From positions 1,893,001 to 1,957,000 of the forward strand of contig OY282373.1 in assembly GCA_958295805.1 (NCBI GenBank): a stretch of DNA of 64,000 nucleotides. Reading direction: 5' to 3'. The notes under the pieces are model-generated. The model searched no databases, was not told the origin of the DNA, and saw nothing but the letters and a program-made list of their open reading frames with translations. This document shows, one piece after another, positions 54,199 through 62,710 of the stretch (positions are counted from its first letter, which is position 1; each line of letters starts with the position of its first letter). The stretch is from an uncultured Nitrospirales bacterium (GTDB taxonomy: Bacteria; Nitrospirota; Nitrospiria; Nitrospirales; UBA8639). Position numbers and translations under genes: made by a program.

Positions 54199-55137
54199 AT
54201 GAGACGCTGGTATTCGATTGGCATCATCACTATGGCCACGTTTGTCTTAGCGCCTGGCCTCGTGCAGGCTGGTTCGGGGTTTTATTTCAGCAGTGAGATG
54301 GGCGCCAACTTCGCGCCGGGCATGGACATGAAGGGAACCGGCTACGACGGGTCCAGTGAGTGCGACGAGTACATCAACCCGTGGGCTCGTGAAAAATGCG
54401 CTGACGAGAGGACCGGCAACTCATGGTGGAATGACATGGACGGGGCCAAAGGCATTCTAGCCGGCGCGGCAGTGGGTTACCGATTGCGGGACCGCTACCC
54501 CGACAGCCCGTGGGGCCGCTTCCGTATTGAGTTGGAATATTTCTACCGGGAGTCGGAATACAATCAGACTTCCCCCGTTCGCTCCGCGACGGGGGCGAAT
54601 TCTGCCAAACTCGACGGAGAGATCGAACGGGCGACGGATCAGGTTGGCAGCCTCACGTCGCACAATCTGTTCGGGAACGTGTACTTCGACTTCATCAACG
54701 ACAGCCGCTTTACCCCCTATGTCGGGTTTGGGGCAGGCGCCGGCTTCACAAATATGGATTATGGGGGACTCTGGAAACGCAACAATGACTGGACGAAGAT
54801 CACAAGCGTGAGTGAAGACTGGAAGCCGAATCAGAGGACTAGGATTCGGCAGAACCTTGCCGGCACGGCCAGCAACGCCCAGACGGAACTCAGCGACACG
54901 CTGTTCGGCTACCAGATAGTGTTCGGGGTGGACTACGCGCTGACGGAATCGGTCTCTCTAGGTGCGAAGGGTCGCTGGGTCAACTTCGGCTCGTTCAGCG
55001 ATACGTTCGTCTGGGACCCGCTCAGGGACCACGCGCCCAACCGACGTAGAGATGGAAGCCAACCCGTGTTCGGCCAGATCGAGACCGACGACATCAGCCT
55101 GTTCGGCGTCACGCTGAACCTCAAGTACCATTTCTAG
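54199..55137 (+). CDS. Outer-membrane beta-barrel protein (OmpW/Ail-like size)
   Basis: A 312-residue secreted barrel: signal peptide (A-P-G-L-V-Q-A-G at about 17-24), G-F-Y-F-S-S-E-M-G-A-N-F as first strand, repeated amphipathic strands (F-R-I-E-L-E-Y-F-Y-R, Y-V-G-F-G-A-G-A-G-F), and a terminal L-K-Y-H-F ending in Phe, the outer-membrane signature. It is an eight-strand-type barrel with long loops. ATG 54199 has a strong AAGGAGG. Its function (adhesion, porin or channel) cannot be told; the neighbour downstream is a lipoprotein. Confidence 0.8.
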   Translation: MRRWYSIGIITMATFVLAPGLVQAGSGFYFSSEMGANFAPGMDMKGTGYDGSSECDEYINPWAREKCADERTGNSWWNDMDGAKGILAGAAVGYRLRDRYPDSPWGRFRIELEYFYRESEYNQTSPVRSATGANSAKLDGEIERATDQVGSLTSHNLFGNVYFDFINDSRFTPYVGFGAGAGFTNMDYGGLWKRNNDWTKITSVSEDWKPNQRTRIRQNLAGTASNAQTELSDTLFGYQIVFGVDYALTESVSLGAKGRWVNFGSFSDTFVWDPLRDHAPNRRRDGSQPVFGQIETDDISLFGVTLNLKYHF

Positions 55138-55171
55138 GGAGTCGGCGAGAAAAACCGTCCTATCTGATGCT

Positions 55172-56119
55172 ATGACGTCTGACCCACGAATCCCGTGCAT
55201 CGTAATGCTCGGCCTGTTGTGTCTCAATGGATGTCTGGGGACGCACCGAGTCGAGACATCCGTGTATGAAGGGTCTGAAGGAGCCGTGGTCCTGAGAGCC
55301 GTCCCCGTTGAATCACGAGCCGCGTCACATCCGGCCACCCTTTCGATTGACACGCTTGAAAAGGTTTTGCAAGGGATTCACGTTCGACAATCGGGCAGGC
55401 TTCTTCAACGCCTGTTGAACCGTGACGTGGCGCCGACTCCCCTGTTCGCCCCGTCTGCAATCAAATTGTTCGCCCCGCAGCTCCAACGCGCATTTTCTCG
55501 GGCAACGAGGAAAGAATCCGTCGTCATCCGGATGCCCGCACCGTCATCGTCAGATTTCAAAACCGTGACCGGCACGATGGTTGTCAACGAAAACACATTA
55601 CACGTCGCCTTTACCTTTTCAAACAAGGGATCGTTCACGCAAACTCAATCAAAAGCTACGCCAACCGACCATCGAGGATTTACAAGCCCCACTCTCGTCT
55701 TTCTGCCGAAAAATGCCGTTCTCAAGGAGGCTGAATCGCCTTGGTACACGAGCGCGCAAACTCGTCATCGCCTGCTCGTCGATTTGTCCTTGCTCACTTC
55801 GGCTGAAGGCGCTTCGTTCGCACGGGACAAGGAACCTGCGCCCCGCACTCAGGAATCAGTCCAGCCTCTTGCCGCACCCAACGTCACGCCTTCAGCCACG
55901 ACGGCACCGCCCAGGAAGCCGACCACGCCTCCGATCAAAGCATTTCGTTCATCCACGCTTCCATCCACCACGCCGCCAACCCCGAAGCCGGACGACTCAT
56001 CCTCAACCGTCGAAAAAGCCAAAGACCTCCTGGAAGAAATTCGATCTCTTCGGCGGGAATTGTTCAACGAGGCACAAACGATTGAACGCTCAAGAAAAGG
56101 AAAAGCTGACCCCCGTTAG
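55172..56119 (+). CDS. Unknown lipoprotein
   Basis: A 315-residue protein. The signal segment ends in L-L-C-L-N-G-C, a lipobox-like site with Cys near residue 21, followed by a strand-rich middle part and a Pro/Thr/Ser-rich region (about 235-285), then a short charged coiled coil (E-K-A-K-D-L-L-E-E-I-R-S-L-R-R-E). I do not recognise the family. It follows the beta-barrel gene on the same strand by 34 bp, so they may be an operon. Its stop overlaps the exonuclease stop on the other strand as TTAG. Confidence 0.65.
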   Translation: MTSDPRIPCIVMLGLLCLNGCLGTHRVETSVYEGSEGAVVLRAVPVESRAASHPATLSIDTLEKVLQGIHVRQSGRLLQRLLNRDVAPTPLFAPSAIKLFAPQLQRAFSRATRKESVVIRMPAPSSSDFKTVTGTMVVNENTLHVAFTFSNKGSFTQTQSKATPTDHRGFTSPTLVFLPKNAVLKEAESPWYTSAQTRHRLLVDLSLLTSAEGASFARDKEPAPRTQESVQPLAAPNVTPSATTAPPRKPTTPPIKAFRSSTLPSTTPPTPKPDDSSSTVEKAKDLLEEIRSLRRELFNEAQTIERSRKGKADPR

Positions 56120-56832
56120 CTCACGTTAATCAGTTGGGGATTGTTCAGAACGACGTCACGGCCGAGCGGGGAACGGAACGTCATGCGTTGGTAACAGGCA
56201 TACGTGACGTAGGTATCTTGCAGGCAATATTCTGCGATGGCTTTTCCCTGTCCCTGGTTCCACATTTCCGCCACGTGTTTGCCGCTTCCTGATTTTGTTT
56301 CGACTTGTAACGCCCGTGCCAACACGTCCAATTTGACCCATCCCCGCATGTCCCAGTTGCTCCACACGGCCATGGTGTCATACACGGGCTCCGTCCGAAA
56401 TCTGGCCAGATTAACGTCCATGGACGGTTTGACCCGATGAATAATCGAACGTTTCTTCAAGAACGGCAAATCAAACCCCAACCCATTGTGGGTGATAAAC
56501 AGGGAGGGTCGCAGTTCGCCCAACCGAGCCCAGAACCGGCGAAGGAGTTCGGCTTCATCGGCCCCATACCAGGACACGGCCTCTTGAGGCTCCATGGAGT
56601 CTGAAAACACCAGCAATCCGACGCACACGATACGGCTGAAGGTCCCGTCAAACGCCGATCGCTCATAGCGTTCCTCTTCTTTCTTCCGTTGCTCTTGAGC
56701 CTCCGCGTGAGCAAATAAATCCGACTTCTCATCTCCCTCGCCGGACTCCCGAGACGTCAAATCGATCCCGACCAGACGAGCCCATTCTTCTTGAGAAGCT
56801 TGGATGGTTTCTATGTCCAGCACCACCTTCAT
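56116..56832 (-). CDS. 3'-5' exonuclease (RNase H-like, DNA-pol-B-exo2 type)
   Basis: A 238-residue exonuclease. The DEDD-type motifs are V-L-D-I-E-T-I at residues 4-10 (Exo I), H-N-G-L-G-F-D-L-P-F-L-K-K-R near 115 (Exo II), and a C-L-Q-D-T-Y-V-T-Y-A segment near 208 for Exo III. This is the predicted 3'-5' exonuclease family PF10108-type, probably involved in DNA or RNA 3' processing. ATG 56832; the Nudix and MutY genes lie just upstream on the same strand (10-bp gap), making a DNA-maintenance group. Confidence 0.85.
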   Translation of the reverse strand: MKVVLDIETIQASQEEWARLVGIDLTSRESGEGDEKSDLFAHAEAQEQRKKEEERYERSAFDGTFSRIVCVGLLVFSDSMEPQEAVSWYGADEAELLRRFWARLGELRPSLFITHNGLGFDLPFLKKRSIIHRVKPSMDVNLARFRTEPVYDTMAVWSNWDMRGWVKLDVLARALQVETKSGSGKHVAEMWNQGQGKAIAEYCLQDTYVTYACYQRMTFRSPLGRDVVLNNPQLINVS

Positions 56833-56842
56833 ACGCGTCGAG

Positions 56843-57250
56843 TCACGAGCATCCGTTCGATTTCGTCAATTGAGCAATCACCGGTGCATCAGCAGGCGGA
56901 AATGAGTACGCGGTCAATTCCTCACCCTTCACCCACCGAAAATCAAGACAATCCAGAGCCAGCGGGTCACCATGGGAAAGTGAACACGTGAAAAAATGTA
57001 ATTGGACAATTTTTTCGGGATATTCATGGCGAGTCACGATCAACGGTCTCAGGACCGTGATCTCGACGCCCAATTCTTCAAGAACTTCACGCTGAACGCA
57101 CGCTTCAAACGTTTCGCCTTCTTCTCGCTTTCCCCCGGGAAACTCCCAATATCCACCCAAATGCACGTCGGTTTTCCGGCAGGTAATCAAATACCGTCCC
57201 CGGCGTTCAATCACGGCAGCCGCGACCTGAATAACCTCCTTGCCGTCCAT
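56843..57250 (-). CDS. Nudix hydrolase (MutT-like)
   Basis: A 135-residue Nudix protein with intact box: G-G-K-x5-E-x7-R-E-V-L-E-E-L-G starting near residue 40. The surrounding fold (V-I-Q-V-A-A-A-V-I at the start, G-Y-W-E-F-P-G-G-K) is MutT-like, so 8-oxo-dGTP sanitation is plausible. ATG 57250 is used. It lies 13 bp downstream of the MutY-type gene. MutY enzymes of many bacteria carry a MutT-like C-terminal domain; here the two are separate genes. Confidence 0.88.
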   Translation of the reverse strand: MDGKEVIQVAAAVIERRGRYLITCRKTDVHLGGYWEFPGGKREEGETFEACVQREVLEELGVEITVLRPLIVTRHEYPEKIVQLHFFTCSLSHGDPLALDCLDFRWVKGEELTAYSFPPADAPVIAQLTKSNGCS

Positions 57251-57262
57251 CAGCGCCAAACA

Positions 57263-57973
57263 CTAATTCGACGTGACCGGATACGCCTTGCAGAAGTCAC
57301 GCATGGGGCAATACAAGCAGTAGGGATTGCGCGCCGTACACGTGACCGCGCCAAAATCCATCAAGGCCTGATTAAAGTCATACCCCTTCCCCTTGGGGAT
57401 CAAGGTTTCCGACATGGCCCACAGTTTTGATTTCTGCTTTTTCGGATCGCCCGTTCCAAGAAACACCCGGTGAAGCACTCGCATCACGTTCGTATCGACA
57501 ATCGGCGCGTCTTCATGAAAGGCAAAGGCCCGAACCGCCCCGGACGTATAGCGACCGATTCCCTTCAGAGATTGCAGTTGTTGGGCATCGCGGGGAATCC
57601 GTCCTCCGTATTGCGCCACGGTTTCACACGCGATGCCGTGAAGACGATAGGGCCGAACGTTGTACCCAAGTGGATACCACGTCTCTCGAACTTCCTCCGG
57701 TTCAGCCTCGGCTAAATCCTTGAGCGTCGGATACTTTTCCAGAAACTCGTGGTATTTCGGAATGACGCGATCAACCTGGGTTTGCTGAAGCATGATCTCG
57801 GATACCAGAATTCTGTAGGGATCCGAGGTTCGACGCCAGGGCAGGTCGCGTCCGAATTCGTCATACCATTTCAGCAGACGAATTTGGAAACGACGTTTCA
57901 TCCCTCGCGGCAGAAGGGGTTGAGCAGCAAGAAACGCTTTGGAGCGTTTGGAAGGTTTGACTGGACGTTTCAT
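57263..57973 (-). CDS. mutY: A/G-specific adenine glycosylase, catalytic part (MutY-type)
   Basis: A 236-residue HhH-GPD glycosylase that removes adenine opposite 8-oxoguanine. L-P-W-R-R, S-E-I-M-L-Q-Q-T-Q-V (catalytic Glu) near residue 55, L-K-G-I-G-R-Y-T-S-G for the helix-hairpin-helix, D in I-V-D-T-N-V-M-R-V-L, and the Fe-S cluster C-T-A-R-N-P-Y-C-L-Y-C-P-M-R-D-F-C are all present. The usual ~110-residue C-terminal NUDIX-like recognition domain is missing; the protein stops shortly after the cluster. ATG 57973 begins the family region, while the 41-codon upstream extension from a TTG looks non-coding. Confidence 0.93.
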   Translation of the reverse strand: MKRPVKPSKRSKAFLAAQPLLPRGMKRRFQIRLLKWYDEFGRDLPWRRTSDPYRILVSEIMLQQTQVDRVIPKYHEFLEKYPTLKDLAEAEPEEVRETWYPLGYNVRPYRLHGIACETVAQYGGRIPRDAQQLQSLKGIGRYTSGAVRAFAFHEDAPIVDTNVMRVLHRVFLGTGDPKKQKSKLWAMSETLIPKGKGYDFNQALMDFGAVTCTARNPYCLYCPMRDFCKAYPVTSN

Positions 57974-58088
57974 CGGCCGTGGAGGGATTGTAGGGACGGA
58001 CGCAGACCAATGCAAGACAGGCGGAACCGCCGATAAACGGCTTTGTGCCGGCTGACGAAAACACAACGGACAAAAATTGCCGTCGCGT

Positions 58089-58850
58089 CTAGTCAACGAT
58101 CAGGCTCAAACACGTTGGGCCGGCCTCGGCTTTGGAAAACTCGGTCAATTCCACGCCCGTCACCGGGTAGCCGTGCGCCTGAATCAGATCCAACGTGCGT
58201 GGATAGGCGGCATTGCCGAGAATACCCGCGGGCAGACGCAACACGTTCGCGGCAACCGGTTCTTCGGGTGGGATGGATACCAGTCGGAACGGCTTCAAGG
58301 CATCTACGTCAAGCCAATCAGGGTTCACCAGTAACGTGTCATCGTCAAGCGGCGTACATGCCGTCTTCAAGTGCAGACATCCCTGGATGGGCAGAAGGTT
58401 CACGCCGTATCCCAACGGTTCCACGATGTCACGAAGCGCGTTGACTCCTGCACGATTCGTCCGTGCCGACGCTCCGACGTACAAATTTTTCCCAATCCGA
58501 AATACGTCACCGCCTTCGACCGTGGCATGTGGCGATACGTGAACAAGGCGACGATATCGAGACAAAACGGAGACGAGCAAGGCCGGTTCACCCTGCCGCG
58601 AAGCCGTACCCATGGAGGCGATCACCGCCAGTTCAGGCAGAATAATCGCGTTGTCTTCGATACACGCGCCGTCGGGAAAGGATTCTTCAGGCGGCAGGAT
58701 TTGAACGGTGACGCCCATGTTTTGCAGAGCATCACAGTATCCCCGGTGTTGTCGAAACGCCGACGGAAGATCAATTTCTTTGCGAGCCACGTGCGTGACT
58801 TCACAATGGATAAGCGACGATGCAGGCCGACGAACGAACGCGGTGGTCAT
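58089..58850 (-). CDS. DDAH-like amidinotransferase family enzyme
   Basis: A 253-residue protein of the dimethylarginine dimethylaminohydrolase / arginine deiminase-like superfamily. It has F-P-D-G-A-C-I-E-D near residue 58, E-G-G-D-V-F near 112, H-L-K-T-A-C-T-P-L near 160, and the near-C-terminal A-G-P-T-C-L-S-L with the nucleophilic cysteine at about 248. DDAH opens methylated arginines to citrulline; bacterial relatives may act on other guanidino compounds. ATG 58850. The mutY start is 115 bp downstream on the same strand. Confidence 0.88.
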   Translation of the reverse strand: MTTAFVRRPASSLIHCEVTHVARKEIDLPSAFRQHRGYCDALQNMGVTVQILPPEESFPDGACIEDNAIILPELAVIASMGTASRQGEPALLVSVLSRYRRLVHVSPHATVEGGDVFRIGKNLYVGASARTNRAGVNALRDIVEPLGYGVNLLPIQGCLHLKTACTPLDDDTLLVNPDWLDVDALKPFRLVSIPPEEPVAANVLRLPAGILGNAAYPRTLDLIQAHGYPVTGVELTEFSKAEAGPTCLSLIVD

Positions 58851-58961
58851 CCCGGCAATCTCCCTTATTTACAACTTCTTCATGGTAATTTCATATCAAT
58901 GTAATGGTGCCGTTCTATACTGAAACAACTTCGTCTAACTACACTGGTAAAGGAGAGATTC

Positions 58962-60434
58962 ATGGTCAAAGAAAAAAACTGGATGAAACAACTTTCCTTG
59001 CACTATCAAAAATGTCGGGACCTCTACCCTGCCGATCGACTCATGGCAGTCTTTGATATCGACGGCACCATCTTGGATATGCGCTACATGATGCTCTACG
59101 TGCTCAGGTCGTATGATCAACGACATCAGACCGATTTTTTCAAACACCTGACCATTGAGGACGTCACCGTCCACGAAAATCAGATGGCCGATTTATTGAA
59201 GACCCTGGTCTTCCCGCCAACGCTCAGAGATGAGGTGATGGCTTGGTACGTCGAACGTCGCTGGTCTTCCCATGCCATTCGTGAATCCCACCGTCCCTTT
59301 GAAGGCGTGATGGAGGTCATCCGATGGTTTCAGATGCAACCCAATACCGACGTTGGATTAAATACCGGCAGGCCCGAAACCATCAGAAGCGATACCCTGC
59401 GCTCCCTGAATTCGCTCGGCAACCACTACAAGGTCAGCTTCGTCAATGAGTTGCTGTACATGAATTCTTATGGATGGGACAAGAGCGTCCATCATTCCAA
59501 GCAGGAAGGAATCCGGTATTTTCAAAACAGAGGGTATCGCGTGTTCGGATTCATCGATAATGAGCCGGAAAATCTCTTAGCCGTCTCGGAATGCAACCCC
59601 GACGGCGACGTTCTTCTACTTCACGCCAATACGATCTTTGAATCCAAGCGTAAGCGATTGCCGTCCAACTCCATCAGCGGGAAAACGTATGATCTGACCG
59701 AACTCATTCACGAAAAAACCTTACCGCGTCACGTCCAGTTTGTCTGGCACGGGGTGAATGACGAGGTCAACTTGCGGCAATTCGTGACCTCCAACGTTCA
59801 ATGGGGCGAGTTCGACGTTCGCCTGGATCCGATGAACGCGCACGTCATACTCCGCCATGATTCTTTTGAAACGACGCCGTTGCAGGAGGAGGAACAGTTT
59901 TTCTTGTTTGAGGATGCCTTGGATTCCCTCCTGCAATTCGGAAAATCCATCAAACTTGACCTGAAGGAACCCGGCTTTCTCATTGAAAACGTGCTGACTC
60001 TGCTCCGACGCCGCCACGTGAGGAGTTCCGACCTCTGGTTTAATGGACAAGTGGACGTGCTCAAGCAGGAAGGATTTCGTGACTTGGCGAGTGCCTTTCC
60101 CGAAGCCGTCATCCAATGCCCCATCGACTTTCTGACGCCCATGATTATCGGCGTTCCTGAAAAGGCCAAGGAGACTCTCGCTTTGTTTCACGAGTGGGGC
60201 GTCAACCGTTTCTCAGTCGGCTGGGAAACGCCGGGTATGCACAAGCTGCTGAATCAGCTTGATGAATGGAATTTTGACGTCAATATTTATAACGTGCCCG
60301 ATCTGGAGTCATTCCTGAAAGCCGTGCTTCTCCAGCCAAAGTCGATCACCGCCGACTTTAATTTTCCGAAGTGGCACTATTTCGGCAGAGGATCCGGGCA
60401 AAATTGGGAGCACTACGAGTATTCAATACGTTAA
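58962..60434 (+). CDS. HAD phosphatase fused to a menorin/FAM151 (DUF2181) domain
   Basis: A 490-residue two-part protein. The N-terminal ~240 residues are a HAD-type hydrolase with F-D-I-D-G-T-I-L-D at 31-39, T-G-R-P near 136 and F-I-D-N-E-P-E-N near 205. The C-terminal ~220 residues start at H-V-Q-F-V-W-H-G-V-N-D and contain G-E-F-D-V-R-L-D, R-H-D-S, L-D-L-K-E-P; they match the TIM-barrel menorin/FAM151 family, relatives of phosphodiesterases. It may act on a phospholipid- or sugar-type phosphate. A strong AAGGAGA site precedes ATG 58962. Its stop overlaps the methyltransferase stop as TTAA. Confidence 0.82.
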   Translation: MVKEKNWMKQLSLHYQKCRDLYPADRLMAVFDIDGTILDMRYMMLYVLRSYDQRHQTDFFKHLTIEDVTVHENQMADLLKTLVFPPTLRDEVMAWYVERRWSSHAIRESHRPFEGVMEVIRWFQMQPNTDVGLNTGRPETIRSDTLRSLNSLGNHYKVSFVNELLYMNSYGWDKSVHHSKQEGIRYFQNRGYRVFGFIDNEPENLLAVSECNPDGDVLLLHANTIFESKRKRLPSNSISGKTYDLTELIHEKTLPRHVQFVWHGVNDEVNLRQFVTSNVQWGEFDVRLDPMNAHVILRHDSFETTPLQEEEQFFLFEDALDSLLQFGKSIKLDLKEPGFLIENVLTLLRRRHVRSSDLWFNGQVDVLKQEGFRDLASAFPEAVIQCPIDFLTPMIIGVPEKAKETLALFHEWGVNRFSVGWETPGMHKLLNQLDEWNFDVNIYNVPDLESFLKAVLLQPKSITADFNFPKWHYFGRGSGQNWEHYEYSIR

Positions 60435-61282
60435 ATTTTTTCTTGCCCGTGACATCCGGCAGTCGGAGCAAGAACGAACAACGTATTTTCATCCATCCAT
60501 TCAACGGTGTGCGGAAAAGCCTTTTTCAGATTGGTTTGAAAGACGGCTAAGGCGTTTTTCAATTCGTCTTCGGTATAGAGAGAAAACGTGGAATAATGCT
60601 TGGCGTGAACCTTTTCGACTAATTGCTGGACCGTCGCCCTTCGTTGATAGTGAAACGATTTGACCTGTTTCACCTTGACCCCGCCGATAGACTGGATCGT
60701 TTCTTCAATCTCATCCATTTCATACAATCGCGTTTCTTTTTCCAGGAAGAAGGGGAAATATTGTCCCCAGATGTTTCCCGCGTTCTGACTTCTCAAGCGG
60801 GTATACATGAAAATGTTTCCGTTGGTTTTGAGCAGCCTGACGGCATTTCTGACGAACTGAATCAAATCGAAATGATGAATCGCATTGAAGGTGAAGACGC
60901 AATCCAGGGAATGATCCTCCAGGGGAATATCGTTTCCATTCGCTCTGAGGGTTTGAAAGCGAAGGCACTGATGATGCGTCAAGTACTCGGCGACTTGCTG
61001 CAACATCGACTCGTTGACGTCGATACACGTTAAATGCAGGTTGTTGAGGTGCTGAAAAAGTAATAAGTCGTATCGCCCGGCCCCACATCCCACGTCCGCG
61101 GCTTTGACTCGTGGATAATCCTTCAAAATTTCGCTGATGAACAAAATGGGGTCGGGGTCGGTCAGTCGAATGTGTCGATAGGAAGGAGCCACGTGGGAAA
61201 AATGCTCATACATCGCCGGATTGCCCGCGATGATTTCCTCCTGAGTTTTTGGTTGCAGCATGAACGATAATCCGTTTTTCAC
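60431..61282 (-). CDS. SAM-dependent methyltransferase
   Basis: A 283-residue class I methyltransferase with A-D-V-G-C-G-A-G-R-Y-D (motif I) near residue 64, C-I-D-V-N-E-S-M-L near 87, F-N-A-I-H-H-F near 132 and a long helical C-terminus. The substrate is unknown; position between the HAD-menorin gene and ino1 suggests a lipid or small inositol compound. The start is GTG 61282 or ATG 61261; GTG is shown because TTGAAGA precedes it, and the ATG version would lack only seven residues. Confidence 0.82.
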   Translation of the reverse strand: MKNGLSFMLQPKTQEEIIAGNPAMYEHFSHVAPSYRHIRLTDPDPILFISEILKDYPRVKAADVGCGAGRYDLLLFQHLNNLHLTCIDVNESMLQQVAEYLTHHQCLRFQTLRANGNDIPLEDHSLDCVFTFNAIHHFDLIQFVRNAVRLLKTNGNIFMYTRLRSQNAGNIWGQYFPFFLEKETRLYEMDEIEETIQSIGGVKVKQVKSFHYQRRATVQQLVEKVHAKHYSTFSLYTEDELKNALAVFQTNLKKAFPHTVEWMDENTLFVLAPTAGCHGQEKI

Positions 61283-61321
61283 TCTTCAAGAACGTCTCTC
61301 ATGGACCGGCGACGCCACTCA

Positions 61322-62422
61322 TCAATTCCGTTCTCCGTGAATAAATGCCTGGGTCATTTGATAGGCTTCACTATCAGCGAACTGTTCTGGCGGGTGTTTG
61401 CAAAAATAGGCGGAAGGCGCGATCAACACCCCGCCCTGGCCGCGTTCAAGCGCCAATTTGGCGCACCGGATGGAATCAATGGCCACCCCAGCCGAATTCG
61501 GTGAATCTTCGACGGACAGCCGCAGTTCAAGATTCATCGGCACGTCACCGAACAGTTTTCCTTCCATGCGGATGAAACAGACCTTATTGTCTTTTTGCCA
61601 CGCCACGTAGTCACTCGGGCCAATGTGGATGTCTTCATGGTTCAAGCGCCGGGCCGTGACGGACTGCACGGCTTCGGTTTTCGATTCCTTTTTCGAAACC
61701 AGACGGCTGTGATTCAGCATATTGAGGAAATCCGTGTTGCCTCCGGTATTCAACTGATACGTCCTCTCCAATCGCACTCCCCGCTTCTTGAAGAGGTCCG
61801 TCAGCGTCCGATGCGTAATGGTAGCCCCCAGTTGCGCCTTGATATCGTCGCCAATGAGGGGAAGATTTTTCTCTTGAAATCGCTTCGCCCAGAGCGCGTC
61901 ACTGGCGATGAATACCGGAATATTGTTGACAAAGGCAACCTCGGCCTCAAGCGCACAGTCCGCATAAAACCGGGTAGCCCGTTCCGAGCCGACGGGCAGG
62001 TAATTCAGCAGAACCTCCGTCCCTGAAGCTTTTAAGATCCGGACCACGTCTTCCTTGGTCGGTTCAGGCTCACTCCCCACGACAAAGGTATACGCATCCG
62101 GGTATTCACTCATGTGTTGGGAAACGCCGTCCAAAACCTTTCCCATCCCGACTTTGACGCCCGTCTTTGGTAAATCTGCACAAAACACCGTGGTGCAGTT
62201 GGGTTCGGCAAAGACGGCTTCGTTCACGTCCTGCCCGACCTTGCGTCCGTCAATGTCAAAAGCCGCCACAACCTCAACGTCGGAAGGCCGATACCCACCT
62301 ATCTCCCAGTGCATCAAGCCGACGGCGTCATCAGGGTTTTTATCACGGTAGTAACAGATACCTTGAATGAGTGAACTGGCACAATTTCCAATGCCGACGA
62401 TTGCCACGTGGATTTTACCCAT
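61322..62422 (-). CDS. ino1: Myo-inositol-1-phosphate synthase (prokaryotic type)
   Basis: A 366-residue NAD-dependent synthase converting glucose-6-phosphate to inositol-1-phosphate. V-A-I-V-G-I-G-N-C-A-S-S at residues 6-17 binds NAD. L-N-Y-L-P-V-G-S-E near 139, I-G-D-D-I-K-A-Q-L-G-A-T near 190 and N-T-G-G-N-T-D-F-L-N-M are typical of the bacterial/actinobacterial type. It precedes the methyltransferase by 39 bp on the same strand, so an inositol-related pathway with the HAD-menorin gene nearby is likely. ATG 62422. Confidence 0.95.
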   Translation of the reverse strand: MGKIHVAIVGIGNCASSLIQGICYYRDKNPDDAVGLMHWEIGGYRPSDVEVVAAFDIDGRKVGQDVNEAVFAEPNCTTVFCADLPKTGVKVGMGKVLDGVSQHMSEYPDAYTFVVGSEPEPTKEDVVRILKASGTEVLLNYLPVGSERATRFYADCALEAEVAFVNNIPVFIASDALWAKRFQEKNLPLIGDDIKAQLGATITHRTLTDLFKKRGVRLERTYQLNTGGNTDFLNMLNHSRLVSKKESKTEAVQSVTARRLNHEDIHIGPSDYVAWQKDNKVCFIRMEGKLFGDVPMNLELRLSVEDSPNSAGVAIDSIRCAKLALERGQGGVLIAPSAYFCKHPPEQFADSEAYQMTQAFIHGERN

Positions 62423-62710
62423 AGACCGAATACTCCCAAATGAACGTTATGAAGAAACCTCTAGGATTTCACGGTTGAACCTACACTTTACACGCGTAAG
62501 GGCAACGAGCAGTTCAGGATACAGGGCGGCGATTGGTCAGTGTCGCGCCCAACTTCCAAACGAGACATCTCAGAGCGCCGGGCGGATTGCAGGCGAATCT
62601 TGAGGAAAGGAGAACTATATCCTGTCAAGAAATAAGCGTCAAGACTTTTCAAATCCATGCAAGAGGATCAAAACCTGCGCTCGGGCGAAGGGCATTGCAA
62701 GACGTGACTG

